Shown piece after piece: positions 34,297 through 46,099 of a DNA stretch of 64,000 nt. The notes beneath the pieces are model-generated. The model was given only the letters and a program-made list of their open reading frames with translations. It had not been told where the DNA came from and ran no database searches. The translations under genes and the position numbers were made by a program. The DNA is from Monocercomonoides exilis (lineage: Eukaryota > Preaxostyla > Oxymonadida > Polymastigidae): contig LSRY02000041.1 in assembly GCA_001643675.2 (NCBI GenBank), positions 436,501 through 500,500 of the forward strand, read 5' to 3'. Position 1 is the first letter of the stretch; each line of letters begins with the position of its first letter.

Positions 34297-35655
34297 TCAA
34301 ATGTTCACAAAATAATTAGAAATATCCAACGATAATTCATCATAATATTTTCTGTTAAGAAAATCAAACGTTTCAAAAAGACTTGCGATGGTGTCTTCGT
34401 ATCCTTCTTCTTCCAGCTTTTCAAACACTTTCCTTTTCATCTCTTTTCTTTCCTCTTCTTTCAATCGCCTTGAAGCATTCACAAAAAACATTAAAATATG
34501 ATAAACCATTTCGTCGTCTAATGTTGGCCTCTGTATCTCCTCCAAAACAGCTTCAACTGCTCCGCCTTTCAGCAAGTCTTCAATTTCCGCATTCTTTCTG
34601 ATCAATATCACTTTAAGCAAACAAATGCATAAATTGCAAATTTCTATGTAATTGCTCCTTGATGCTTGATAAATCTGAACAATGCACTCAATGAGAACAA
34701 CATGCTCTTTTTTTCGTATTTGGAACTCTTTAAAATAAATATTCAGAGCTATGATCCATCTCTCCAAAAGATTTTCTTCTTCCATTTCCTTCAATTTATC
34801 TTCATTTTTCTTCCAATCAATGCATTTCGTCAGCTCTTCCAATTCTCTTATTGCCTCTCTCTCAAATTGCAGTTTATTCAAAATAACATCTTCCAATCTT
34901 CTATCACATAACAATCTGCAAAATAAAAACTGCCAAACAGACTGATAGGCAAGTCGTGTCAAGTTGCGATGCTCCTGATGATATTGTACAATATCTTTGA
35001 TTTCCTTCAAATACAGTTTTTGTTCGATAAACTCATAAAAAATATGAGAAAAAAGTTTATAACAAAAAGGAAATAACAATGTTCATACATAATACATTGT
35101 ATTACTCAAAGCCAATAATGCCATTTCCACATCTTTTCGTGCTTCTTCGCCTTCCTCCTTGCTCATCGCAACTTTCAGAACGTAAGTCACACAAACAGAA
35201 ATAATAGGTTCTGAAATAAAGCCGTTAGAGAGCAGCAGATTGCATTCGCAAAGGTCAACAAGAGGTTTTTCATTTTTCCCTTCTTTCTTCTTCTCTTCTT
35301 CAGTAATCATATTTTCAATTCTGAAACGCAGCGAAGACACATGGAAATCAAATTTAAAGAACTTGACGATGACATTATGATATCCGATGTGCTTCAACAA
35401 CAAAATTGCATTTTCTAAAGTCAATTTCTTTTTTTCAATCATTTGATCTATTTTTTCAAACATCTCTTTTGTGAAAATGGAATAAAATTCTGCTTCATCC
35501 ATTTCATCAAGTATTTCATTTATTTCTTCGATTTTCTGTTTTTGCCCTTCTTCTGCGTCATTTTCAAACTCAGAAAACATTTCTGTTAATAGTAAATAGT
35601 TAAATCAAAATGAGCCAGAATTCAAATGCAACAATGATTGCAAACCTGTGAACAT
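34297..35655 (-). CDS. Repeated 'LTRLAYQS' family protein, intact copy (convergent pair, right)
   Basis: Exons 35646-35655 (MFT plus one base), 35089-35582 (494 bp) and 34297-35031; 412 residues, stop TGA. Introns of 63 bp (GTTTGCAA...TTAACAG) and 57 bp (GTATGAAC...TATGAG). Exon 2 differs from the left partner at one amino acid (FSEF against FSEL); intron 2 appears the same; and exon 3 begins identically ('FIEQKLYLKEIKDIVQYHQE') before diverging after 'LTRLAYQS'. The C-terminal part has 'LLERWIIALNIYF', 'VLEEIQRPTLDDEMVYHIL', 'VFEKLEEEGYEDTIASLFE' and ends 'LDISNYFVNI'. The short exon-1 start differs completely from the left partner, so the upstream regions and promoters are different. Role unknown. 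Confidence 0.85.
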
Positions 35656-36071
35656 TTTTGTGTTGTTTGTTTCCTATTTTCAGATTTTTTTTTAAAAAAA
35701 ATTGAATGAAGAAAACAACACCATTTTGATATTCACAATGAAAGTTCATTTGATTGGATTGAAGAAAACGGATGAAAAATGAAAACTCACAAAAGATGAA
35801 AGAAATATATGCATTCAAACCATTCTATCTTTTGATAACTTTTTCGACTTGAAATTTCAAAGAAAAAGAATATTTTGTTTTTTCTCTTTGTTGTTATGGA
35901 TGTTTTGATCAATTTGAATGTTTCAAAAGAAATGCAGATAAACAAAACGAGAGTTTCAATTAATGAACATATCCTGTAGAATTTGAAGCATTATTTCCGG
36001 TGATGTCTGTTGTCAATTGTGGAGAGATTTGATTCTGAAATTCCATTTGAGACAAAATTCTTGTATTTTAG
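35656..36071. other. Upstream region of the right-hand family gene
   Basis: AT-rich, no feature seen beyond the gene's own 5' flank. Confidence 0.4.
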
Positions 36072-36127
36072 CCTGGGTGACGTGAAAAAAAAGTTTGTCA
36101 CGTCCGTCACCAGTTTTCCACCTCACG

Positions 36128-36189
<62 letters not shown>
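36072..36189 (+). repeat. CCTGGG/GACGT module joined to poly(A), subfamily 1
   Basis: Starts CCTGGGTGACGTG, continues with GTTTGTCACGTCCGTCACC and CCACCTCACG, and ends in about 62 A (36128-36189). Homologous to the 17869 and 14525 modules. An (AT)n stretch of about 16 bp follows at 36221-36236. Confidence 0.6.
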
Positions 36190-36191
<2 letters not shown>

Positions 36192-36597
36192 ACGGAAATT
36201 ATTTCAAAAGCAAAAGAAATATATATATATATATATAAGGATTCATTTGACATGTTTTTGAAAATTGTCGTATGATCAATATATCCCATTAAAATTAGTT
36301 ATTTTAAACAAATCAAATCATTCTTTTGTTCCATTCAAAGAAAAGGCGTAAAAGCTCAATGGAATGAATGAACATTGGTATGATCATCGATAATTTTTGA
36401 TTGTGTTGTTTCAAAACATATCTTTCAACTTTTTTTTGTTCAACAAAATTAATGATAGTTGAGTTGTCTTCAATTTGTTATTTCATCGTGAAAGCACGGA
36501 AATTGAACACCACATGATAATTTTGCTGTGTGAAGTTGTTGATCTTTTTGAATTTTTATTCATTGAAATCTCCATTTTTATTTTTTTTTTTGCAGAA

Positions 36598-37850
36598 ATG
36601 CTTTTTGAACTGGAAGATTTCGATGATGAAGATCATAAAAAGAAAACTTAAGAAATTAATGAAATAATTGTGAAATAATTAGAAAGAATTAGTATAAATT
36701 TATTCTATCGATCTGTTCTACAATTTGAATTGAATTATAGAAGAAGAGAAATTTTCATTGAGAAATTCAACTTGGCTGGTAAAGCCAAAGGGATTTTGCA
36801 GAATGTTGAAAAAGTTATGGAATGAATGAAATGATTTTTTTATAACGAAAGCAAAATTTGAGGACATGATCATTGGTGAAGACAAAAAAAGAAAGAAAAG
36901 AATGAAAAGTGGCTTGCTGATCTGTGCGAATGCTGTCTTTTGCTTCACAACAGGCTGAATTCGAAATTGATATCAATAAGTGTGCCTTTCTTTCTTAAAG
37001 CTTCCTTAAAGAAAGCGGAAAGTGAAAAAACAAAAAAAGAAGTGAAAATGGTATTGTTTTCATTGGACATCTTTGAATATCAATTTTGAAATATTTTTGA
37101 TAAATTTCTTTTATAGACTGACTTTTATTTCTTTTTTTCATTAGAAAATGTCATAGGAACTCTTTTTGAATGAATTCAAAGAGATAATCCAACATTTAAA
37201 TGAACTCATCAATTTGACAAGACTAATACATCATTCTGCTAGGAGTTTTACGATGAACTGATTTAATATAACATACGGCTTGGAAAAAGGCATCGTGAAC
37301 GAGCTGCATTTTGCGAGAGAATCGGAAAGAGAATTGGATGAGCTGAATAGAAATCTAGAAGGAAAGAGAGAGATTGAAGAGGAAAGAAACGAAAAACTGA
37401 GGAGGAAATTTTTTTGAAGAGATGGAAAAATATGTTGCTTTTGCACTTGATCCGTTGCAATTCGTGGAAAGAATTGTTTGTTAGGCATTTTGGTTTTATT
37501 TCAAATGTGTTCCGAGCATCGAGGGATAACCACAAAGATTTCAAAGAGAATTGCTTTTATGCATATTTTTAACAAAAAACATACAAAAGAGCTGTGAAGG
37601 TTGTTGAATTGCTGGAAAGTGAGTCCGTCGATATTATTAAGGAGGAGATTCAACAACCAATATTGAAAAATGGGCTGATATTTCGAAGCTTGAAATTCCT
37701 TATAAATTCTTCAAGACAATAGAAGGAAGAGGGGAAAGATGAAATAGAAGTTTAGAAAAAAGAGTTGAAAAGGAAAGTGATTGAAAAAAATGGTGTTGGA
37801 AGGATTCGATCATTCTTTCACAAGGTTTCATAAAACTTCGTTTTAGACAA
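36598..37850 (+). pseudogene. Decayed copy of the repeated 'LTRLAYQS' family
   Basis: Plus-strand exon 2 begins after a TTTTTTTGCAG acceptor (36596) with 'LFELEDFDDEDHKKKT' then a stop, and continues in pieces ('LADLCECCLLLHNRLNSKL' and 'VPFFLKASLKKAES' near 36905-37020) to about 37085. Exon 3 starts near 37145 with 'HLNELINLTRLIHHSA', 'NELHFARESERELDEL' (37300-37345) and 'GIQQPILKN'-like text near 37650, ending near 37850. Multiple stops (GAA to TAA, GAG to TAG) and frameshifts; non-functional. It is tandem to the convergent pair and lies on the same strand as the left partner. Confidence 0.8.
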
Positions 37851-39069
37851 TTTCTTTTTGATAATTAACTTTCAGATTGTTTCGGAAATTATTCAATGAA
37901 TGCTTTTATAAATGAGAAATGTTAAATATTGATTATCAAAAGCTATGTTTTCTCACATTCTTTTTTTTTTTTTTTGATAATCATGTCAAAATTCAATTTA
38001 TGTTTGTGTCTCTTTTTCAAAAAAAAAAGTGATATTTATTTTCCTTCATTTTGTTAATATGAATAATGATATATAAATAATAAATAAATAAAAAGTTTTT
38101 TAACATTTTCCTCATTTATAAGCTCGAAGTCTTTCATCTATCATCTTTTTTGTAAATCACTTTCATGAAAAAACAAATGATCGTTTATTAATCCATCGTT
38201 TAATACAGTGTCTTTCATGATCCTTTCAGTGACCTGGCGTTCATCAAGTTTCCTCACTTGTTTGTCAAAATTAACTATGATTACAGTTCTCGTTATTAAT
38301 AAAATAAAAATTGTGCGAGAAAAAACAGAGCAAGAGAAATATATGTTGAAATCAATTTAGAACGTTTTTTTTGACTTTTGGCAAGTCAATTATCTAAATG
38401 AAACAACAGATAACTTTATTGAATTTTTCATCATTCTTTTCTTTTTTATTTTTCTCTTTCTTCACTTCAAACAATTCAACTACAAAAATCTCTTTTCATT
38501 TCAATTTTTTTAACTCCGCTCGGAGTCCACCTTTTTCCCTCCTTTCTTTTTTCAATGAGAATTCATTTCTTGAACGCACTCAGCAAATGAAAAGAAATGA
38601 TCATCATGTGGACAGACTTTCGAAATGAAACAGTTTCCAAAAAAAAATCGCACAACATCCATATCAATGCACTGCAAAGAAGAAATCATACTTATGGATT
38701 CCAAGGACTGAACAAAATACGAAAGAATTTTAATCACGCATTCTTTTTCTCATTTTTTCTTTATTTTTTTTCTTAGGAAGTATCACAATTGCTCATTTTT
38801 TCACTTGTTCAGAGTCGTTTTAAACTTGAAATTTCATCGTCAACCAACAACGGAAAAAGCTAACGTTTTTCTTTTCATTCCATTTTCAAATTTAAGTTTT
38901 GTTCGTCATTCTTTTGTTTCCTGTGGATGATTCAAAATTAAAATTAATTGAAATGTTTCAATCGAAATATTTATTTAGAACAATGAACAAGTGTGATTTT
39001 TAGAAAGGCTTTGTTCGAAGTGAAAACAGAATTGAAATGGAGAAAAAATGATACATAAACTAAAATAAT
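37851..39069. other. Intergenic stretch, no gene seen
   Basis: AT-rich with T runs at 37960-37976. The 76-codon plus-strand ORF at 38398 is Phe/Ser-rich and unsupported. Confidence 0.5.
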
Positions 39070-42059
39070 TCAAATGTGAAGGATTGCTTCAAGTGTTTGC
39101 ATGTTAAAAGAATATCTTTGATCTCCGATGATGTTTTTTATTCTGGAAATAACTCGTTCACAGCTGGCTTCACTACAGGGGGAAACAATTAACGAAAGGC
39201 ACAATCCAGAATAAACGGTTTGAATATTTCCATATGCTGCCAGCACTTGGTAATAAGTTTTCTGGGTTATTTTCATATAAATCATCCGGCTTTGATCTCA
39301 TCTGCCTTTCAAACAGCAGCTTGCAACCTTCTGAGTATTCCTTTTCCATGCCTCCCAAAACTTTTTTTGCATATTTCGAAAAATATGCATCAAGCCTTGG
39401 AAACCAATCAACAAATAACGTGTTCTCTATCTGTTTCATGCTTTGTCTTTCTTTTTCTTCATTGAATTCTGTGATAACAGGAAATTTGCCAGTCGAAAAT
39501 AATTCTTCAATATCAAAATCTATTTCTTCATCTAATTCTGACTGATGTCCATCAAAAGAACAATGATAGTGACAGTGAATGTCATCTTCCAAACATATTG
39601 TTTCATCCATCTGATTATCTTCAAGGACTCTATCAACATCCGTCTGTTCCTCTTGAGTTTTATTCATTGTTTCCTGTGAAAAAACACTTGCCGAAGAATA
39701 ACAATTAAGATTTACAAATGAAGGTGTTGAAGAGTTGGAATTGCTTGAAGTTGAAGAAACGACAGACGTTGTGAATATTTAATTATCTTTCCCGATTTGA
39801 GTTTGACTTGGGTTTTTTTGTTCAAATAAAAAATCGTACATATCGTCAACTGAATTTTCCTCCGCTTCTAATAATCCAAATTCGTCGCTTTCATCATCCT
39901 CTTCTCCAACGACAAGTTTCTTTTCGTTTCTCTTCCCATACGTTTCTTGATCAGTTTCTTCTAGTTGCTGTATCAACAAAAGAATGCCATTCAATTCATT
40001 TTTTTCTTCAAGAGACATATAAATGTGCATAAGCATTAAATGCAGCAAATAAATTAATTTCAATAGTTTCAAACCTGATTGACTTTTTGATTTATCTTGA
40101 AATGCAGCTTGGGACTGGGGTTCATAATCCATTTTATGTTTCAAAAAATGTGCAATCAATATCAAAAACAAAAGTTAAAGAAATTTAAATAAAAAATAAA
40201 AAAAACTCATTTGCAATTAAGTCAACAGGATAAGGCAAAGGATGAAATAATGATGAAGCTATGTGTATGAAGTCTGAAGATTTTGTTGAGGAGGATTGAC
40301 AAGAGGTTTCAGCTTCATTCACAAAGAAAGATGGTGTTGAAAAGTTTCTGAGAGGAAAGCATTGTTTTCGAACCAACTGAATGCCAATTGGGGTCAGAGC
40401 ATACGAAAGCGCTATATATTCACCGCGCGTTCCCACAAAAAAATAATTATGCATCAATATAAGCGAGTTCGCAATAGAGTTTCTCCATTTTTCTTCTTTG
40501 AACTGAACCAGCTTCAAAATATAGAAAAAAAACTCAAAAGATCTTTATAAAATTGGGAAAACTTGACTTAACTTGATACTATCATTTTCGAATCTCATAT
40601 GAAGCAAATGAAAAGGGAATAAGAACACTTCTGCTTTGATGATATCCACAAGGATATCCGTGTCTAATAAATTTTCCTTTTGAATGATTTGATTCTTTTT
40701 CCTGATGAACGAAGCTATTTCGTACAATGAATTCCATCTTGTTGAGACAAAAGTCGGTGCACGCTTCTTCAGAAGGTTTTTCAATGGCAGAGTATGGGCT
40801 TTTTGAGAAAAATTTAGCATTTTTAATTTGAGATCACAAAGAAATGGAACTTTTGTGAATAAATTTGTGATAACCAAATTTGTCAAGTGATTGCAGCAGT
40901 AAATATGAAAAGGAATAAATCTCTGATGCTTTTCTTCAACTGAATCTGCATTGCTTTCCTGACTTTTGAAATTCTCTATTGCTCTGATTTGAGAAGAAAA
41001 CCCATCTGTACAAAAACTTCTCACAATTGTGTTATATTGACTGAATTCATAAATTAGATTGTTAACAAGGATATTGAACTCTTTGGTAGTTCCGCATGGT
41101 GGATATAATCCCCAAAATAATGGTTTGCTGTCAAATGACAATTTTGATACTGTAACAACAATGATCTTTCGATTCGCCACTGATGCTCCATCCAACATAA
41201 TGCTCACTCCATTGTTTCTAATTGTTGACTCCTTATCCTTCACCACTCTGGATTTTTCTTTGAGAACCATGTGGGCGATTTTTTTGCGTGTTAAATATGG
41301 GAAAATTAATGTTGATGATAGCGAAGGGTTACTTTGTCCAGCTTTGATCAACGAAAAAATAAACGAATTCATTTCTTTTGATGATGATGCCAAAAACGAA
41401 GAATTGCATCGGCAAATCAAGGAAATGAATTGCTTTTGTAATTCTGAAACACTTGTTGAGCCATCTGACATTGAAAGAGACATTTGATCTTTGCAAATTG
41501 ATATGGGATCGTATGCTTTTTTGAATAGAACAATATTTTTGTGTTTCAATAGTTCACATTTATGATTAACAACCACAGAATGACTTCTTCGACCTGATAC
41601 ACCGCAGGGAAATCCTTCTTTCGAAATAGGGCACAAGTAATACTTATGGCAATCTTTTTTTGGTGTTCCATTTTCATCAACGAGAGTGTGAGATATCCAT
41701 AATGATTCTCCGATAACTTCAAATGAAATTCGAGAAAGAAATTCATTTTTTTTCGAGGATGATCATACACTTTTCACAAAGAAAAACAATAAGAAATTAA
41801 AAAATAAAAAAATCGAAAAAAAGTTCATAAACCTGGTCCGTATTTCGTTTCGCACTGTTTTTGTAATTTCACAAATTGACATCCTGTGTCATGCATTTTC
41901 TTTTTTGTCTTTTCGTAAATATCTTTCTGACATATAAAATGTTAACCCTATTGTGAGAATTGTTGTGAGATTTGAGCAAACAATTAAAACGTTACTTAAA
42001 CATTCTTGTAATTCCTTCGGTAAGTTTTCATTTTCCAGGTCTTCTTCCAACTTTAACAT
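39070..42059 (-). pseudogene. hAT-family transposase relic
   Basis: Minus-strand gene with a first exon at 41996-42059 ('MLKLEEDLENENLPKELQEC'), a second at about 41836-41922 ('IYEKTKKKMHDTGCQFVKLQ'; donor GTTTATGA) and a main body from about 41770. It has a Cys/His block ('YYLCPISKEGFPCGVSG', 'HKCELLKH') resembling a BED-type finger, an RNase-H-like middle ('GVSIMLDGASVANRKIIVVT', 'YCCNHLTNLVI', 'APTFVSTRWNSLYEIASFI') and the hAT C-terminal dimerisation motif ('SPCSEASCERVISRIKNIIG', 'LEAILHI'). Breaks seen: a frameshift in the A8 run near 41753, in-frame TAA at 40545-40547 and 39779-39781 with the same frame open on both sides, and a frame change near 39200. Probably inactive. I did not find convincing hAT ends or an 8-bp duplication. 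Confidence 0.8.
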
Positions 42060-42068
42060 TTTGAGTAA

Positions 42069-42346
42069 CCTGACGTGACGTCACTGACGTCAAAGAAGTT
42101 TCAAAATTCCGATTTTGACCATTTCGTCAGTGAAAATCATGTTATGGTATTAATGATTTGAGAAAATAATGATATTCAAAAAAAAAAAATTGAACAAGTT
42201 AATAAAAAAATGGATTCTTTATTTTTAATGATTTTTGTTTCAAAATCAAAATTAAATTTCACAAAAATTTTTGACTGACGTGAAAACATTTGTCACGTCA
42301 GTCAGGAATCGAAAGGTTTACGTCAAAAGTCAGTACGTCACCCAGG
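42069..42346. mobile_element. GACGT-rich MITE-like element with two inverted ends
   Basis: Starts CCTGACGTGACGTCACTGAC at 42069 and ends CAGTACGTCACCCAGG at 42346, so both ends read CCTGNNGTGACG inward. Extra GACGTGAAAA / GTCACGTCAGTC motifs lie near the right end, and a 10-A run sits near 42180. This is the only two-ended member of the module family in the window. It lies 10 bp upstream of the hAT start codon; whether it belongs to the hAT element is open. Confidence 0.55.
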
Positions 42347-42545
42347 CTTCCTTGTATTTTAAAAAAAAAACAATTATTTGTGGCAAACTTTTTCTTCATA
42401 AAAGCATTAAAAAATCTTTGATTTTCTGCAAAAAGATAAGCAAAATTAACAAATTGAGAAAAATAAAAGAAAATGATGTATGAATAAAATTTATTAAGCA
42501 TGTAATTTTGTCCCATTTGTGATTTTTCAAAAAGAAAGACACATA

Positions 42546-42802
42546 TGAGTGATTATTATTGAAATCATAACTTTTTCCGGCATATAGATTTTTTCAAAGG
42601 TTGTTTGTCTATGGGAAGAGATATAGTGTTCAAATGCAAAAATTTATCAGAACTATTTCAAAAACAAATGTTTAATCAGAAATAAAAATGAAAAAGATTG
42701 TTATAGACTTTTTCATTTTTCAGCGTTATTTTTTGATTTTCAAATATTATTTTCAACCGAAAATTTTGATTGAAGTGTTATGATTCTAAAAATTATCATC
42801 CA
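42546..42802. mobile_element. 257-bp MITE, TGRGTGATT family, copy 1
   Basis: Ends TGAGTGATTATTATTGAAAT (42546) and ATGATTCTAAAAATTATCATCCA (inverted, to 42802), next to a TA on the left. Internal blocks (CTTTTTCCGG, TTTTTCAAAGGTTGTTTGT, CTTTTTCATTTTTCA) follow the same order as in copy 2 at 49863-50121. No coding capacity. Confidence 0.75.
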
Positions 42803-43272
42803 AATTTTTATTTTTATTTAATGTTCTGCTTTTGCAACTTTTTTAAAAGACAAACACATATGACACAACAATAACTGACTGAGACCTTTATTTTGGAAAG
42901 CCTGCAACAAAATGGCACTTTTCAAGTGTAACATGTCCCTGACATGAAAAATCTCTTAAACAATTGTTGAAACTCAAAAGAATTGAAAATAATAATTTTT
43001 ATATGCTTGAAATATGAAAAATTTGCCTTTTCCAAAGCTGTGATTGAACTTTTACATAATTTTTCATGTCTCAGTTTTTTTCGATATAATACACCTAAAA
43101 TAATTCTATTTCGAAACGAAAATTTTTTGATTTGTCGAATTATAAACTTCCGTTTTGGTGCAAAATACAATTGATTTTTATATCGTGAGCACACTTTGTT
43201 CTTAAATATTGAAAAAATGATGCATTTCTTTTAAAATAATTTCATTCATTTTGAATTCATATTTCTTTAATA
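42803..43272. other. AT-rich spacer
   Basis: No feature seen between the two elements. Confidence 0.4.
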
Positions 43273-43989
43273 TGGGTGATTTTTTTTGATATCATAAAAA
43301 ATTCCGACGTTTGATCAAAAATTAATTTCATTAAGGGTTGCTTTAAAAAGAAAAATAAAAGTGATGATCATACAAATATATTGCTTTATATATAGTTGTT
43401 GTTGTTTATAAATTAATTTTTATTTGTTTCTAATTGTTTTTGCTTCAAAATTTGAAGAATATTTATTAAGCAAATCCAAAAAATAACAAAACTTTAATAA
43501 ACAGAATTTAACTTGAAATTAAATGCAAATAAAATATGAATGCAACAATTTAGATAAAGAATTCAATAAATTTCTTTTTAAAAATTTGCAGAAAAATGTT
43601 ATTGAAAATTAAAAAAGAATTGATTAGTCGAAATCAACAAATAATAGAAAAAATCAATCAATTTTTGACAATAAATAATTTTCATAGTTGATTCACCCAC
43701 TTTCGCTTCTCTTTCAACTGTTTCGTTATCTTTCTATTCTGAATAATGTAAAATTTATGTATTTTACTCATTTCCACACTCATCATTGAAAAATGTCCTT
43801 GTTTTTGCGTCTGAAAATATCATCTCCAATTCCCTTCCCAATCCCTTCATCCTGGGCACTTTCCATATGAATTCGCTCTCCCAACTCCATAGTCACCCTG
43901 CACAACGAGATATCCCGCTTTTATTCATTTTCATTCTTTTCCACCTCCCGCCCTGAAAACAAAACAAAAACAATCAACAGATAAATATT

Positions 43990-44740
43990 CAAATAAAGAA
44001 AAATAAATTAATACCAAACTGCACTTCGACTGTGTTTTGCCAAATAGCCTCATTTCCACAGCCATCATCATTCCAAAAATAAATCAATCTCTTCATTTCA
44101 GTCTCAGAATGGTCAAATTGCAGCAAAGAATGCATCTCCACAAAATACATTGTATATCTCACTGGAGGGTCTTCTCAGCCCGTACACATTGTGGTGGATG
44201 TCCCGATGTGTTTTTTCTGTTTTTGGCATGATCAACCCCTTAAAAAATGTTTTCAACCACCCAAAACAGTATTTGATGTTTATTTCATCAACACCAGGCA
44301 CAGGAGATATATGGAGCAGAGAAGAGATGGAAGAAGATTATTTGTGGCAGGGGGTGGAAGTGGAGTATTTTTTTGAATGTTAATACTTCGAGAGGGGTTT
44401 TTGAATGAAAGAAATTCTGACAAAGGGATGGAGAAGAGTAAGCGGAGATTTGGAGAAGAAAATGTTGAAAACATATAGAAAAGTGATTGAGGATGGTGAG
44501 GAAGATATTTGAGACAAATTGGAGAAATGGATTTTGAAAAGAAGTAAAAGAGGGTTAAAGCGGGAAAGAATAAGAATATTCTGAAGTGTTTGATTGGAAG
44601 AGGGATATTTTTTGAGAGGAGAAGATATTTTGGAAGAGACAGGGAAAGATGAAGAAAAGGAGGGGATTGATATTTTCTGATGATTTTGAGAGTTGAATCT
44701 AAGAGGGAAATGGAAAAGAAATTGAGAGCAATTATCATTT
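43990..44740 (-). pseudogene. Surface-protein gene relic inside the 6.2-kb block
   Basis: A minus-strand segment near 44010-44110 reads 'HSETEMKRLIYFWNDDGCGN' followed by 'EAIWQNTVEVQF', typical of the extracellular surface families seen elsewhere in the window. The sequence to about 44740 carries 'SISLLDSTLKII'-type and Ser/Leu-rich pieces in more than one frame. No continuous ORF. Confidence 0.4.
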
Positions 44741-44989
44741 TCTATTTTTGAAGAGAAAGGAGAAGAAATTGCAAAAGAAAATTAATTTATTTAAAGAAAT
44801 ACTGCCACATTAATTTGCATCAGTCTCTCTTGCGTAATATTAGTGAAAGCGAATTACTGCTCAAACAGAAATCAACTTATCGAAAAAAAAATATTTTGAT
44901 TAACTGACAACACATAAAACACAACACCACTCTTCCTCGGAAATAATTTAAAATTTGCTGTGGATTTCCCGATAACCATTAATATTCAT

Positions 44990-45150
44990 TTTCTTCACCT
45001 TCTTCACCTTCTTCACCTTCTTCACCTTCTTCACCTTCTTCACCTTCTTCACCTTCTTCACCTTCTTCACCTTCTTCACCTTCTTCACCTTCTTCACCTT
45101 CTTCACCTTCTTCACCTTCTTCACCTTCTTCACCTTCTTCACCTTCTTCT
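44990..45150. repeat. 9-bp minisatellite (CTTCTTCAC)n
   Basis: About 17-18 nearly perfect 9-bp units in tandem. The minus strand encodes (Val-Lys-Lys)n and the plus strand (Leu-Leu-His)n. A low-complexity Lys-rich stretch of a former gene is one possible source. Confidence 0.95.
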
Positions 45151-45968
45151 TCTGTTATATTTCCTTTTTCTTCGTATCAGAACGGACCATCGACCTTCAG
45201 ATGCTTGTGAGATGTTCAATCAGCAGCTTGATTACACCTTCTTAAAATTATTTCATTCAATTTTCCCACTCCAAACAGCATCATCATCAATGTCAATGCA
45301 TTTCGTAACTTCGCTGGATGGGTATTTGAACTGCTTTCTTCTTCCGCAGAGGCGCATTCTGCTCTGCTTCAGCACTTCGTACGGCTTCCGCGCTCCAGCT
45401 GTGCTGAACAGGGTGAATGAGGCGAATGGGCATCGAATGAGAAATGGCAGTGGAAGAGGGAAGGAGTTTCAAGGCGCATTGCGTTCATCCGCTTGCTTTA
45501 TAATACCACCAAGAAGCAAAGAGAGGGGAGTTCGAGATCAAATGGATGAGGCAAAGAAGGTGGATTTCAGAAGCTTGCTATACGAGGAGCAGAGGAAAGG
45601 GAATCAGTAGAAAGAGCCAAAGGCAAAGGAGAAAAACGAGTTTTACACATCGCAAGTTGACACTTTCGACACAACGCTTGCTCAGGCACAACGGAAAGAA
45701 GGTAGAGAGAAGAGTGAAGGTGATGATGAAGACGAACATTAGCAGACATTTCATCCGCTCGATGGTTCACTCTCATCCACAAAGCTGCACACTCCACACG
45801 TCACAGCCTCCACAGCATTAATTGCTCCTCCTTTTTCTCCCTTGCTACACACACAATTGTCTGCTCCTTCTGTTCTTGTTTGGACTCCGCCGAAGTCCCT
45901 CACGCGATCGTCTCTTACCACCTACTCCTTTTCACTCACACAGAAGTCTCTCTGCACATTGGACATGC
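45151..45968. other. Unassigned sequence, possible coding debris
   Basis: A plus-strand frame is open from the minisatellite to 45610 with ordinary composition (for example 'FHSIFPLQTASSSMSMHF', 'YGFRAPAVLNRVNEANGH'). I recognise no domain and no start outside the repeat. Likely a gene relic. Confidence 0.3.
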
Positions 45969-46099
45969 CTTCTTCTTCTTCTTCTTCTTCTTCTTCATCT
46001 TTATCTTTATCTTCATCTTTATCTTTATCTTTATCTTTATCTTCATCTTCATCTTCATCTTTATCTTTATCTTTATCTTCGTCTTCGTCTTCGTCTTCC
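45969..46099. repeat. Imperfect TCT/TTATCT simple repeat
   Basis: TTC/TCT triplets grade into TTATCT hexamers and then TCTTCG units. The minus strand would encode Asp/Glu/Lys repeats, the type of low complexity found as inserts in the real genes of this window. Confidence 0.9.

Noticed and set aside
44990-45150. CRISPR-like array
   Set aside because: A pure 9-bp tandem repeat without spacers, in eukaryotic DNA.
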